A stretch of 64,000 bases of DNA from Bacteroidota bacterium (GCA_020403265.1 JADBXZ010000014.1:248001-312000), one strand, 5' to 3'; shown: positions 46,539-56,159, counted from the first letter of the stretch. A program made the numbers and translations. The notes: generated by a model from the letters alone, not told the origin.

Positions 46539-47945
46539 ATGTTCGATTTAACAACAGGCCTCACCATTCTTTTAGTACTTGCCATCATTTTGGCTTGTGT
46601 TTTTGAGTTTATCAATGGATTTCATGATACTGCCAACGCTGTGGCAACAGTAATTTATACCAATTCACTAAAACCAACTACTGCAGTTGTATACAGCGGT
46701 GTGCTTAACTTTGTTGGCGTATTAACCGGCGGTATTGGTGTTGCAATGGGCATTGTTAATCTTTTACCCATGGAGGTGCTTGTTGACTCCAACGTTTCGC
46801 ATGGTTTATGTTTAATTTTGGCCATTCTTTTATCTGCTATCATCTGGAACTTTGGAACATGGTACTTTGGAATTCCTGCATCCAGTTCTCATACGATTAT
46901 TGGATCGATTTTAGGTATTGGTCTTGCCTTTTATTTTTTACCGGGTAATGTGGGCGGTAGTGCCGTGAATTGGGATAAGGCCAAGGATACAGGATGGGCT
47001 TTGTTAATCTCTCCTTTTGCAGGTTTTGCATGTGCTATTGCGATTATGTTCATTTTTAAAAGTTTTGTAAAGAATGATTCATTTTACAAAGAACCCATCC
47101 CCGGTAAAACCCCACCATGGTCAATTAGAATTTTATTGTGGTTAACTTGTGGAATGGTGTCATTTTTTCATGGACAAAACGATGGGCAAAAAGGTGTTGG
47201 GTTACTGATGATGATTTTAATTTCAGTTTTACCAGCCTACTATTCTTTAGATAGCAATATTAATTTACAAGAAGTTAACACCAGCCTCATTACTATTGAA
47301 AACGTTATACAAACATCTGATACTGCACACTTCGGTAAAGATGAGTTTAAAAACTTAAACACTATAAAATCGCATTGTAAACATTTTAGTGAAGCAACAA
47401 ATGGGGCTACATTCACAGAAAATATTGAACGTAGTGGAAGATTTGAACTAAGAAAAGATGTTGTTAAAATCACGAAGGCAGCAGATAAATTATTAAAAAG
47501 TCCGAATGTTGCCTTATCGAAAATTGAAACAGACACACTTAAAAAGGAAATTTCTAAAGCAAAAAAATTGATTGAATTTGCTCCATCATGGGTTATTTTA
47601 TTAATTAGTATTTGTTTAGGTTTAGGAACCATGATTGGTTGGAAGCGCATTGTAAAAACACTTGGAGAAAAAATTGGTAAGCAACACATGAGTTACGCGC
47701 AAGGGGCAAGCGCTGAAATTGTTGCTTCAATAGGTATTGGAATTGCAACGGCATACAAAGCACCGGTAAGTACTACACACATGTTAAGCTCTGGTATTAT
47801 GGGAAGTATGGTTGCCAAGAAGGGGTTGAAGAACCTTCAGAAAAAGACAATTATTAATATTCTTTTGGCTTGGGTTTTAACACTTCCGGTAACAATCATT
47901 TTATCAGGTAGTTTGTTTTTACTTTTTAGGGCAATAACAGATTAA
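46539..47945 (+). CDS. PiT-family inorganic phosphate transporter
   Basis: 468 residues with the two PiT repeats: FEFINGFHDTANAVATVIYT and GIPASSSHTIIGSILG at the N-terminal side, and AEIVASIGIGIATAYKAPVSTTHML at the C-terminal side, with about ten helices. A charged soluble insert (residues about 235-345) interrupts the middle. It imports phosphate with a cation. No regulator of the PhoU type is adjacent; the insert may have that role. Confidence 0.92.
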   Translation: MFDLTTGLTILLVLAIILACVFEFINGFHDTANAVATVIYTNSLKPTTAVVYSGVLNFVGVLTGGIGVAMGIVNLLPMEVLVDSNVSHGLCLILAILLSAIIWNFGTWYFGIPASSSHTIIGSILGIGLAFYFLPGNVGGSAVNWDKAKDTGWALLISPFAGFACAIAIMFIFKSFVKNDSFYKEPIPGKTPPWSIRILLWLTCGMVSFFHGQNDGQKGVGLLMMILISVLPAYYSLDSNINLQEVNTSLITIENVIQTSDTAHFGKDEFKNLNTIKSHCKHFSEATNGATFTENIERSGRFELRKDVVKITKAADKLLKSPNVALSKIETDTLKKEISKAKKLIEFAPSWVILLISICLGLGTMIGWKRIVKTLGEKIGKQHMSYAQGASAEIVASIGIGIATAYKAPVSTTHMLSSGIMGSMVAKKGLKNLQKKTIINILLAWVLTLPVTIILSGSLFLLFRAITD

Positions 47946-48030
47946 TGAAATAAATAATTGAAACTTTATCAAGATTATGTGCTATAAATTCTAATGCATC
48001 ATCTTGTTGGTTAACTGATATATTTGGAAA

Positions 48031-48504
48031 TTATTTATTGCCAATAAGAGCAAGCAGCCCCAACTCGTATCCTTTGAGTCCAAGACCACAAATTACGCCT
48101 TTACAAACAGGCGAAATTAAGCTAGTATGTCTGAATTCTTCTCTTGCATATATATTGCTGATGTGAACTTCAATTACAGGACATTTAATAGCGGAAACGG
48201 CATCTCTTATGGCCACAGAAGTATGCGTATAAGCTGCTGCGTTTAAAATAATTCCGTCACATTTAAATCCAAATTCTTGAATCTTGGATACTAATTCGCC
48301 TTCTACATTACTTTGATAATAACTAAACTTAACGGTAGGGTATTTAATTGAAAGTGAATTTAAATAAACATCAAAACTTTGCTCACCGTAAATTTCCTTT
48401 TCTCTGGATCCTAACAGATTTAAATTAGGCCCATTAATAATGGCTATGTTTCGATTAAGCTCTTCCAAACTTGTATAACATTTTTTCGTGGCTCCAAAGT
48501 GCAC
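48031..48504 (-). CDS. aroQ: 3-dehydroquinate dehydratase type II
   Basis: Third step of the shikimate pathway. Type II motifs are IAIINGPNLNLLGSREKEIYG (segment 19-39, with catalytic Tyr in EIYG), QSNVEGELVSKIQE, ILNAAAYTHTSVAIRDA, and VIEVHISNIYAREEFRHTS. The upstream ATG (48504) lies 50 bp inside the desaturase gene. A TTG at 48468 would shorten the overlap to 14 bp and better fit the usual N-terminus, so the start is uncertain. Confidence 0.93.
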   Translation of the reverse strand: MHFGATKKCYTSLEELNRNIAIINGPNLNLLGSREKEIYGEQSFDVYLNSLSIKYPTVKFSYYQSNVEGELVSKIQEFGFKCDGIILNAAAYTHTSVAIRDAVSAIKCPVIEVHISNIYAREEFRHTSLISPVCKGVICGLGLKGYELGLLALIGNK

Positions 48505-49543
48505 CTAAAAATGTTTTTTTATCGTGGTAAGGCACGTTAAACTCTTTGGCAGTTTCTTTTACTATTTTAGAAAGTTTACCGTAATGCACATGGCAAATAT
48601 TTGGAAATAAGTGGTGCTCTACCTGATGATTCAATCCCCCAACTAACCAACTGAAAACTTTGTCTCGTGTGCCAAAATTCATGGTAGTTTTTAATTGATG
48701 CACAGCCCAATCGTTTTCTAAATTAATCCCATCCGCAGCAATTGGAAATTCAGTATCTGCAACAACATGCGCGGGTTGAAATATGCATGCCAGCACGAAA
48801 CCTGCGATGTAATGTATCGTTAAAAATCCAACCAACCAATTTAAAAAGGTCATTTGCGGAATTAAAAATAAAGGGAGCAACATGTAAGCAAAATACAACA
48901 CCTTAGAAAGCGCAATGATAAAAAATTCTTTATTAAGTGTGGAATTAAATGCTTTAACATGACCGTTTTTATTGTAGCGGAATATCTGCTTAAAATCTTT
49001 AGTAGACGTCCACATCATGGTCATCATTCCATAAAAGAACCAAGCGTAAATAAATTGAAAGCGATGAATAGGTTTTAGTTTGGCATGTGGTTCGAAGCGC
49101 ATAAAGCCGGGAGGAGCAATATCCTCATCAAAATCATGCACATTGGTAAAGGTGTGGTGAATAACGTTGTGTTGAATTTTCCAATTGGTAGCGTGACCAC
49201 CAAGCATATTAATCGTGTACCCAAATATTTTATTGATTGTTTGATTTTTACTAAACGAACCATGGCATGCATCATGCATAATACACAATCCTATACCGGC
49301 CATTGCAAAACCCATAATAGCAGATAGCAACCACCAGATTAATTTACTTTCAAAAACATTAAATGTAATAAGCAAGTAAGGCACAAAATAAGCAGAAATC
49401 ATAAATGCTGCTTTAAGCCACATGTTCAAATTTCCTGTTTTGCTGATGTTGTTTTCCTTAAAATAATTGTCAACTCGCTTTTTTAGTTCGGCGTAAAACT
49501 GCCTGTTAGAATTATTGAAACGCAGAATTTTTTTTGTATCCAT
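48455..49543 (-). CDS. Membrane fatty acid (acyl-CoA/acyl-lipid) desaturase
   Basis: About 362 residues. The three His boxes of the di-iron desaturases are HDACHGS (HxxxH), HNVIHHTF (HxxHH) and QVEHHLF (QxxHH, as in front-end Delta5/6-type enzymes), with four or more membrane helices between. The double bond position cannot be derived. An in-frame TTG at 49555 gives 4 extra residues; ATG at 49543 is preferred. aroQ overlaps its 3' end. Confidence 0.92.
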   Translation of the reverse strand: MDTKKILRFNNSNRQFYAELKKRVDNYFKENNISKTGNLNMWLKAAFMISAYFVPYLLITFNVFESKLIWWLLSAIMGFAMAGIGLCIMHDACHGSFSKNQTINKIFGYTINMLGGHATNWKIQHNVIHHTFTNVHDFDEDIAPPGFMRFEPHAKLKPIHRFQFIYAWFFYGMMTMMWTSTKDFKQIFRYNKNGHVKAFNSTLNKEFFIIALSKVLYFAYMLLPLFLIPQMTFLNWLVGFLTIHYIAGFVLACIFQPAHVVADTEFPIAADGINLENDWAVHQLKTTMNFGTRDKVFSWLVGGLNHQVEHHLFPNICHVHYGKLSKIVKETAKEFNVPYHDKKTFLGALWSHEKMLYKFGRA

Positions 49544-49750
49544 AGTAGTGTGCAAATATAAGGTTAATTCACTTAACTAGTACAAATGATAGGTTAAATT
49601 GTTCATCTTATTACCCGTCTAAATTGCTGAAAAACAATTAAATGAGTTGGTTTTTTTTCGACGCAAACTGATATTAATCATTCGAATGCTTAAAATTAAG
49701 CGTTGAAGGAAAAAATCTAAAAAATCTAAAAAATGTTTTTTGTTAAAATT

Positions 49751-50017
49751 TTAAGTTGTTGTTGGTTTTTTAAACCATTTTTGAAACAACTGTTTAATTT
49801 GTTTTCTGAAAATGAAGGAAATCAGAATATATGGTACCGCCATTAAATAAAGAATTCCTGAATTTAAACTTCTTGCCATTGACTTTGGATCAGACTTTAA
49901 AGTACTTTCTGCAGCGGATTTACACATGGCGCACTGCGCAGAGATATCCATTTGCGAAAAGACTAACACAACTACGATGGCAATTATAATTTTCTTATTG
50001 ATCAAAATCTTTAGCAA
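49751..50017 (-). CDS. Small two-TM membrane protein with CAMCK motif
   Basis: 88 residues: an N-terminal helix or signal (residues about 10-27), the motif QCAMCKSAAESTLKSD, then a second helix (GILYLMAVPYILISFIF) and a basic end. The two cysteines spaced CxxC could bind a metal or form a disulfide on the periplasmic side. Similar small proteins are common in Bacteroidota without known role. TTG at 50017. Confidence 0.7.
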   Translation of the reverse strand: MLKILINKKIIIAIVVVLVFSQMDISAQCAMCKSAAESTLKSDPKSMARSLNSGILYLMAVPYILISFIFRKQIKQLFQKWFKKPTTT

Positions 50018-50069
50018 AGATACGCAAAAGTCTAATTCAACATCAAATGTTAACTTTATTTTTTAATTT

Positions 50070-50453
50070 TTAGTATATCTCTCCAAAATAAACTTTAGCA
50101 AATCTCATGAAGTATAATTCCATCATTGCAGCACACTCATCCACACTTGTTTCGTTGAAATCAAAATTATAGTTAAACTTTAGTGCTACATTGTTCATTT
50201 TGAGCAGTTCTTGGTTAGCTTCCTTTGTAAGTGCAAAACCTAAATCATAAACAGTGGTATCATTCAGACCTAACCTCTGTAATTCCGTTTTTTGAAAACG
50301 TTTTATTTCGTTTTTTGTTTTTGGATCTAACTCAAAATTTTCATTTAAGGATTTAGCAAAAATTGTCAGCTCCCGTTTTTTAAAGTTAGTCATGAAATAA
50401 TTCGCCATTTCACACAAAGCAAATCCATCGGTACATATAAGTAAAACCTTCAT
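50070..50453 (-). CDS. Low-molecular-weight phosphatase/arsenate-reductase-like fold, degenerate
   Basis: 127 residues beginning KVLLICTDGFALCEMANYF, which aligns with the start of LMW phosphatases and arsenate reductases (V-x-C-x5-R loop). The loop here is CTDGFALCEM, so the P-loop Arg is missing and catalysis by that mechanism is unlikely. A later YDLGFAL and DFNETSVDECAAM keep the general layout. It lies 5 bp after the HerA-like ATPase gene and is probably co-transcribed. Confidence 0.5.
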   Translation of the reverse strand: MKVLLICTDGFALCEMANYFMTNFKKRELTIFAKSLNENFELDPKTKNEIKRFQKTELQRLGLNDTTVYDLGFALTKEANQELLKMNNVALKFNYNFDFNETSVDECAAMMELYFMRFAKVYFGEIY

Positions 50454-50458
50454 TGATA

Positions 50459-52006
50459 TTAAAACCAGCCGCTTTTCTTTTTACCTCCTATGCCAAGTGC
50501 GCCAAGCAAGCCTCTTGCTAACTCCTTAAAAACAGTTCTACCTACTTGCCTTACCATTGTATTTTCACTTGCCTTTTGGATGATGGATTTTTCTTGCTTT
50601 GGTGACTTTTTTGACTTTGGCTCCTCCTCTTCGCTTGAGACAGCAGCATCTGCTTTATCCTCTAGTCGTTTATTTAATAATTCATAAGCGCTTTCACGAT
50701 CAACTACACTATTGTATTTATTTACTAATTGACTTTTTGCATGGATAGAATTAATCTCATCCGGCGTTAAAACTCCAATTCTGCTTGCCGGGGCTTTTAA
50801 ATGCACGGCTGCTAACGGCGTAGGAATGCCTTTTTCATTTAATGCAGAAATAAGCGCTTGGCCAATCCCTAAACTGGTTAGTAATTCATCTGTTTTATAA
50901 AATTCAGATATTGGATAGTTTTCTGCCGTTTTTTTAATGGCCTTACGATCTTTTTCTGTAAAAGCTCTTAAAGCATGCTGCACCTTTAATCCTAATTGAG
51001 CTAAAACTGCATCCGGCACATCATAAGGATTTTGTGTGATAAAATAAATACCTACACCTTTACTTCTTATTAATTTAATAATGCTTTCTATTTGATCTAA
51101 CAAAGCTTTACTTGCTTCATTAAAGATTAAATGAGCTTCATCAATAAACACGCACAACTTTGGTTTATCCAAGTCACCTGCCTCCGGAAAAGTTGCATAT
51201 ATCTCAGCCAATAAACTCAGCATAAAAGTTGAAAATAGTTTTGGCTTATCTTGTATATCGGTAAGACGAATGATAGAAGCGATACCCAACCCGTTGGCAT
51301 CCTTTTTCAAAAGGTCTTCAACATCAAAACTTTTTTCACCAAAAAAGTGTTCCGCGCCCTGACTCTCCAACTCCACAATTTTCCTTAATATAGTACCAAT
51401 ACTGGCTGTACTGATATTACCATATTCTTTCTGCAATTCTGCTTTACCATCTTCGGTTGCGAATTTAAGAAGTGCTTTAAAATCCTTCAAATCAAGTAAC
51501 AATAAGCCTTTATCGTCAGCATACTTAAACAGCATTGCTACAAGACCACTTTGAGTTTCATTCAATTCCAGTATTTTACTAAATAAAACCGGACCAAATT
51601 CACTGACAGTAGCTCTTAATTTAACACCCTCCCTGCCACTTATCGTCATTAATTCAGTAAAGGTAGCTTTTGGATTATAAGGCAAACCTATTAACTGGTG
51701 TCTCTCCTCTATTTTAGGATTAATAACCCCAGCTGTTGCGATGCCACTTAAATCACCTTTTAAATCCATCATTAAAACAGGAATACCCGCGGCACTCATA
51801 CTTTCGGCAATTATTTGAAGTGTAACTGTTTTACCCGTACCGGTTGCACCCGCAATTAAACCATGCCTGTTTAATGTTTTGAGCGGTATTTTAACTTGCG
51901 CCTCTTTAATTGGAGTGCCATCCAACATCGCAGCGCCTATAGAGATTGCATTAGCTGAACCATAACCTTGTGTAATTTGTTGAATAAAACGATCTTTTAT
52001 TTCCAT
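50459..52006 (-). CDS. HerA-like DUF853 ATPase
   Basis: 515 residues. Walker A GATGTGKTVTLQ (about residues 53-64), LMDLKGDLSGI (about 79-89), Walker B region KLCVFIDEAHLIFNEAS, and sensor region YFITQNPYDVPDAVLAQLG are characteristic of DUF853, a HerA/FtsK-related NTPase. The C-terminal part is basic and charged (SSEEEEPKSKKSPKQEKS). The family probably acts on DNA or protein complexes, but a function has not been settled. ATG at 52006. Confidence 0.9.
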   Translation of the reverse strand: MEIKDRFIQQITQGYGSANAISIGAAMLDGTPIKEAQVKIPLKTLNRHGLIAGATGTGKTVTLQIIAESMSAAGIPVLMMDLKGDLSGIATAGVINPKIEERHQLIGLPYNPKATFTELMTISGREGVKLRATVSEFGPVLFSKILELNETQSGLVAMLFKYADDKGLLLLDLKDFKALLKFATEDGKAELQKEYGNISTASIGTILRKIVELESQGAEHFFGEKSFDVEDLLKKDANGLGIASIIRLTDIQDKPKLFSTFMLSLLAEIYATFPEAGDLDKPKLCVFIDEAHLIFNEASKALLDQIESIIKLIRSKGVGIYFITQNPYDVPDAVLAQLGLKVQHALRAFTEKDRKAIKKTAENYPISEFYKTDELLTSLGIGQALISALNEKGIPTPLAAVHLKAPASRIGVLTPDEINSIHAKSQLVNKYNSVVDRESAYELLNKRLEDKADAAVSSEEEEPKSKKSPKQEKSIIQKASENTMVRQVGRTVFKELARGLLGALGIGGKKKSGWF

Positions 52007-52417
52007 TATTTTTGATTTTAATTAGTTAGGATTGAAATTATTATTGATGCCAAGCTATTTTTAATAACGTTTAAAATACTTTATTAATAGGTGCTATCAA
52101 TAATTTTATACTGAACTTCCAATTGTTTTTTAAATTAAATTGTGTTTTTAATAATAATTTACAGTTTTATTTTCTGATTTGTCCTTCCATAAGTTTACTA
52201 CACTTAATTAAAAAATGAAGGTAGTTAATTTCTACCCAAAAAATAAAATAAATTTGAACCGGATTATTAACTAACAGTGTGTTTAACTGTGATAACTTAC
52301 AAACCATTAACTAACAAAATAAGTGTAAAAACTATTTTAAACTTACCTCTCAACTTCCCTTAAATTAATTAATATTACAGTACGTAACACTAAAACTTTA
52401 TTACTTTTTACAAAAAA
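52007..52417. other. Intergenic region, one possible promoter box
   Basis: 411 AT-rich bases between the divergent HerA-like and rsmI genes. TAAATTTG (52249-52256) matches the plus-strand -7 consensus, but no -33 TTG is placed correctly. No ORF, tRNA or hairpin of note is seen. Confidence 0.5.
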
Positions 52418-53113
52418 ATGAGCAAGTTATATGTAATTCCAACTCCAATTGGAAACTTAGATGACATTACTTTAAGAGCAATTAAAGTGTTGCAAGAATG
52501 TGATTTGATTTTAGCTGAAGACACAAGAACCAGTTCGTTTCTTTTAAAACACTTGAGTATTGTAAAGTCTCTTAAATCATACCATCAACACAATGAACAC
52601 CAGCAAGTAAAAGAAATAGTTTCTGAAATTCAAGCTGGCAAAACAATTGGTTTAATAAGCGATGCGGGGACGCCGGCGATTAGTGATCCCGGATTTTTAC
52701 TTGTTAGAGAAGTTATTCAGCAAGGTGGAGAAGTATGCTGTTTACCAGGCGCCACAGCCTTTGTACCTGCTTTGGTTAACAGTGGATTCCCTTGTAACGA
52801 ATTTAGTTTTTTTGGTTTTTTGCCTCAAAAAAAAGGTCGTCAAACTAAACTTAAAGAGTTAAGCCTTGAAACAAAAACAATTATACTTTATGAATCGCCA
52901 TTTAGACTGGTAAAATTACTGGAAGAGATAAAGCTACATTTAGGCACTTCACGAAAAATTTGTGTGTGCCGCGAACTAACCAAACATTTTGAAGAAGTAA
53001 AAAGAGACAACGTAGATAATTTAATTGAATATTATTCTAACAAACCACCCAAAGGTGAAATAGTTGTAGTGATTGAAAATCTTAGCGAAAAAAACCGATT
53101 GGAAAATGAGTAA
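52418..53113 (+). CDS. rsmI: 16S rRNA (cytidine1402-2'-O)-methyltransferase RsmI
   Basis: Ribose methylation of C1402 in the 16S decoding site. SAM-binding tetrapyrrole-methylase fold: LYVIPTPIGNLDDITLRA (residues 4-21), LAEDTRTSSFLLKHL, LISDAGTPAISDPGF and PGATAFVPALVNSGF. 231 residues is normal. The stop overlaps the corA start (ATGAGTAA arrangement), an 8-bp overlap. Confidence 0.96.
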   Translation: MSKLYVIPTPIGNLDDITLRAIKVLQECDLILAEDTRTSSFLLKHLSIVKSLKSYHQHNEHQQVKEIVSEIQAGKTIGLISDAGTPAISDPGFLLVREVIQQGGEVCCLPGATAFVPALVNSGFPCNEFSFFGFLPQKKGRQTKLKELSLETKTIILYESPFRLVKLLEEIKLHLGTSRKICVCRELTKHFEEVKRDNVDNLIEYYSNKPPKGEIVVVIENLSEKNRLENE

Positions 53114-54149
53114 GAAATCGAAAATAGGTGCTCCTCCAGGCACAATGCAATACACAGGTATTGTTAACTCTGAACGAATTAAAATTACATTAATTGAATT
53201 TAATGAAACTGAGTTTTTTGAACAGGAATTTTTTGATTTAAGTGACTGCTTAATGTACGTTAAACCGAACATGGTTAAATGGATAAACGTGGAAGGTGTA
53301 CACAAAACAGAATTAATTGAAAAAATTGGCAAATTGTATAACTTACACCCGCTTACACTTGAAGACATTGTCAATATCGACCAACGACCAAAGTTTGAGG
53401 ACTACGACAATTACTTACTTAGCATCATGAAAATGATTACCTACCAAGATAAAGTATACTCTGAACAATTAAGTATGGTTTTATTGGAGAACACCGTTAT
53501 TTCATTTCAAGAACCAACCGGTGGTGATGGTTTTGATATTGTTAGGAATCGACTCCGCACGGGTAAAGGCAGGGTAAGAAAACTTGGCGCAGATTACTTA
53601 TTTTATGCATTGATGGATGCTGTTGTAGATTGTTATTTCCATGCTGTTGAAAAAATTGGGGATAAAGTTGAAGTGTTGGAAGAAGAGATTATGAATGCTC
53701 CGAAGAAAAGCACTTTAATTCAATTATATGAGTTAAAACGCGAAGTCATATTTTTAAGAAGGCAAGTTTGGCCATTAAGAGATTTAGTCAACAATCTTAT
53801 AAGGTCCGAAAGCAGTTTTGTAACCGATAATACACATTTATTTTTACGAGATTTACAAGACCATTGCACTCGAATTATTGATACAGTTGAAACATACAGA
53901 GATTTACTAAGCGGCATCATGGACGTATATTTAAGCACAAACTCCAATAAAATGAATGAAGTGATGAAAGTGCTGACCATCATGAGCACCATCTTTATCC
54001 CTGTAACATTTATTGCCGGTGTGTATGGTATGAACTTTGAAAATATGCCTGAAATTAAATCAGAAAATGGGTATTATGTTACCTGGGGCGTAATGATAAG
54101 TATTATACTGGGGCTTATCGTTTACTTTAGAAGAAGAAAGTGGCTTTAA
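53106..54149 (+). CDS. corA: CorA-type magnesium/cobalt transporter
   Basis: 347 residues. A cytoplasmic N-terminal domain (LTLEDIVNIDQRPKFEDYDNY), a long coiled stalk (residues about 190-280) and two C-terminal helices with the pore-forming YGMNFENMP (GMN) motif are present. It imports Mg2+ or related divalent ions as a pentamer. An ATG at 53073 inside rsmI is also in frame, but the ATG at 53106, overlapping the rsmI stop, is the natural coupled start. Confidence 0.95.
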   Translation: MSKKSKIGAPPGTMQYTGIVNSERIKITLIEFNETEFFEQEFFDLSDCLMYVKPNMVKWINVEGVHKTELIEKIGKLYNLHPLTLEDIVNIDQRPKFEDYDNYLLSIMKMITYQDKVYSEQLSMVLLENTVISFQEPTGGDGFDIVRNRLRTGKGRVRKLGADYLFYALMDAVVDCYFHAVEKIGDKVEVLEEEIMNAPKKSTLIQLYELKREVIFLRRQVWPLRDLVNNLIRSESSFVTDNTHLFLRDLQDHCTRIIDTVETYRDLLSGIMDVYLSTNSNKMNEVMKVLTIMSTIFIPVTFIAGVYGMNFENMPEIKSENGYYVTWGVMISIILGLIVYFRRRKWL

Positions 54150-54157
54150 TTCCTTTT

Positions 54158-54511
54158 TTATTTTGATTTTTTTGAACTTGTTTCTTCAACTCTAAAAGCT
54201 ATTATATTTTTAATTAAATCGTAGGGCACTGTTTGGTCAATGGGCAATTGAATTGATCCTTTGCCACATTTATATTCCTTGAGATGCTTTTCGAATTTTA
54301 AATTTGTAACAGGCAGTGCGTACAATCCGATGTGATTTTGATAGGCAGCGTAATAAATTAATGGCTTTTTATTTAAGTGATAAGCCGGCATACCATAGGC
54401 CATTTTTTCTTCAACTCCGGGAGCCATCTCAAAAATTAAACGTCTGATGTTATTTAAATGCTCCTTAACCTGCTTTGGAAATTGCGCAAAATATTTATCA
54501 ACCTCATTCAT
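54158..54511 (-). CDS. DUF1801 (YdhG-like) protein
   Basis: 117 residues: VDKYFAQFPKQVKEHLNNIRRLIF, MAYGMPAYHLNKKPLIYYAAYQNHIGLYAL and KGSIQLPIDQTVPYDLIKNII are the DUF1801/YdhG family features, a small alpha-beta fold related to the iron-chaperone-like frataxin fold. Its function is not known. It lies 19 bp from terC on the same strand, probably in one transcript with it. Confidence 0.85.
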   Translation of the reverse strand: MNEVDKYFAQFPKQVKEHLNNIRRLIFEMAPGVEEKMAYGMPAYHLNKKPLIYYAAYQNHIGLYALPVTNLKFEKHLKEYKCGKGSIQLPIDQTVPYDLIKNIIAFRVEETSSKKSK

Positions 54512-54529
54512 CCAATCAATAAAACAGGC

Positions 54530-55309
54530 TTATTTATTGGCATTAGGTTCCTCAATTTCGGATTTTCGCAACTGGACCGGATTCGTTTTCTTTCTGAATC
54601 TAAGATTTAGCATCTCTATGATAAAACTAAATGCCATTGCAAAATAAATGGTACCCTTTGGTATATGAAAGGTTTCAACATGGATACCTTCAACTATTAA
54701 TAATACAGCAATTAATACCAAAAACGAAAGCGCTAATATTTTAAAAGTTGGGTGCTTATCTATAAATGCGGAAATTTTCGGCGCATAATAAAACATAACT
54801 ATCATACTTATAATAACTGCAACGGCCATCACTAAAATTTGTCTGGCCATGCCAATGGCCGTAATTATACCATCAACGCTAAAAACAATATCGATTAAAA
54901 GTATTTGCAACATAACCGCTTTAAATCCTTTTCTTAAGTTTTCTTTGGCCTGTTGGCCCTCTTCATTGGCTCCCTCTAACTTATTATGAATTTCGAGTGT
55001 GCTATTTACCAATAAAAATAAACCTCCGGCAAGCATAATGATATCTTTTAACTGAACCGGGTGCTCAAAGAAGGTAAATAAAACCTTCTCTCCACTAATT
55101 AAAAACACCATTACAAATAAGAGACTAATTCTCATTAGCACGCCGGTTGTCATCCATATCAATCCGGCTTTTTTTGCCTGATCTTTAGAAAGTCGGCTCA
55201 TAACAATAGATACAAATATCACATTATCAATTCCCAGTAAAACCTCCATTACCGTTAAACTTAAAAGACTTAATAAAGCTTCTGTTGTAAAAAAATCGGC
55301 CATATCCAT
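54530..55309 (-). CDS. TerC-family integral membrane protein
   Basis: 259 residues, about seven membrane helices. The start LSLTVMEVLLGIDNVIFVSIV and later LQILLIDIVFSVDGIITAIG contain the repeated acidic-intramembrane motifs (GIDN and SVDG) of TerC/YkoY proteins. These have been linked to Mn2+ export and to loading metals on secreted proteins; tellurite resistance itself is not implied. It is 1 bp after the CarboxypepD-like gene. Confidence 0.88.
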   Translation of the reverse strand: MDMADFFTTEALLSLLSLTVMEVLLGIDNVIFVSIVMSRLSKDQAKKAGLIWMTTGVLMRISLLFVMVFLISGEKVLFTFFEHPVQLKDIIMLAGGLFLLVNSTLEIHNKLEGANEEGQQAKENLRKGFKAVMLQILLIDIVFSVDGIITAIGMARQILVMAVAVIISMIVMFYYAPKISAFIDKHPTFKILALSFLVLIAVLLIVEGIHVETFHIPKGTIYFAMAFSFIIEMLNLRFRKKTNPVQLRKSEIEEPNANK

Positions 55310-55310
55310 T

Positions 55311-56159
55311 TTATTTATTATAGGTTACTTTCATTTTAAAATCTGCTCCACCGCCACGCAACCGATTCCATCTGGCAAATGCTGCTGATTTCACAAAGGA
55401 GGTTACAGAAGGCGAGCCGGCATAACAAAACTTTGTAATCTCCATTTCGTTTTGCAAACACTCCAAACTAATAAAAAAATTTTTATTGGTTACCACATTG
55501 TATTTTGTGATATCCACAATAAACTCACCAACTTGCCCCGGAGGTACCTTAAAAACGATAGGTTTTCTGAGGATCGTTTTTAACCTTGGATAATTCTTTT
55601 CACTTGCTTCATACAACATCAAACGAAATTTGAGGGAATCAGTGTATTTATTTTGTATAATGTAAAAACTAAAATTTTGAAGAAACACATCTCTACCTAC
55701 CTTATTGTTGGCATTAATTGCTGTTTCAGAGCCCTTCCAGTTTTCTTCATTTTTTACAAAACCACTGCAATTATTGGTTATAAATTTTTTAGTTCCCAAA
55801 TAATCAATAGCAACCTTTCTGGCGCTTACTTCAACCTCAAGTAATTCAACAGCAGCTTCCTGCAATTTAATTTCTAAACTCATCTGCTTTTTAGCTTCTA
55901 ACACAGAAATAAAATACTCGTTAAAACCAATTGCAAAAAATTTGATCGTATCACTGTCTGTTACACCGTTTAATTTTAATTCAAATTCACCATTTTCATC
56001 TGATAAAGTACCTACTGTTTTACCAAGGTAACCTATGCTACAGTATGGCAATGGTGCTCCTATGTTATCCTTAATCAATCCTTTAATGCTCGTTTGAGAC
56101 AATAAAGTTGAAGCACAGAACAATAAAGAAATTAACAACTTCATTTTTAAAGTCATCAA
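55311..56159 (-). CDS. Exported carboxypeptidase-like regulatory domain protein
   Basis: 282 residues. A signal peptide (residues 1-21) is followed by a CarboxypepD_reg-like beta sandwich (SIKGLIKDNIGAPLPYCSIG...GTLSDENGEFELKL, about 23-70), the hallmark of Bacteroidota surface proteins and of the N-terminus of TonB-dependent transporters. A C-terminal beta-rich region of unknown type follows (FRLMLYEASEKNYPRLK, VDITKYNVV). Its stop is 1 bp before the terC start, so the two are co-transcribed. Confidence 0.82.
   Translation of the reverse strand: MMTLKMKLLISLLFCASTLLSQTSIKGLIKDNIGAPLPYCSIGYLGKTVGTLSDENGEFELKLNGVTDSDTIKFFAIGFNEYFISVLEAKKQMSLEIKLQEAAVELLEVEVSARKVAIDYLGTKKFITNNCSGFVKNEENWKGSETAINANNKVGRDVFLQNFSFYIIQNKYTDSLKFRLMLYEASEKNYPRLKTILRKPIVFKVPPGQVGEFIVDITKYNVVTNKNFFISLECLQNEMEITKFCYAGSPSVTSFVKSAAFARWNRLRGGGADFKMKVTYNK

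Noticed and set aside
54530-55309. TerC as sign of a tellurite-resistance island
   Set aside because: There are no other ter genes or mobility genes; TerC-like proteins are common housekeeping membrane proteins.
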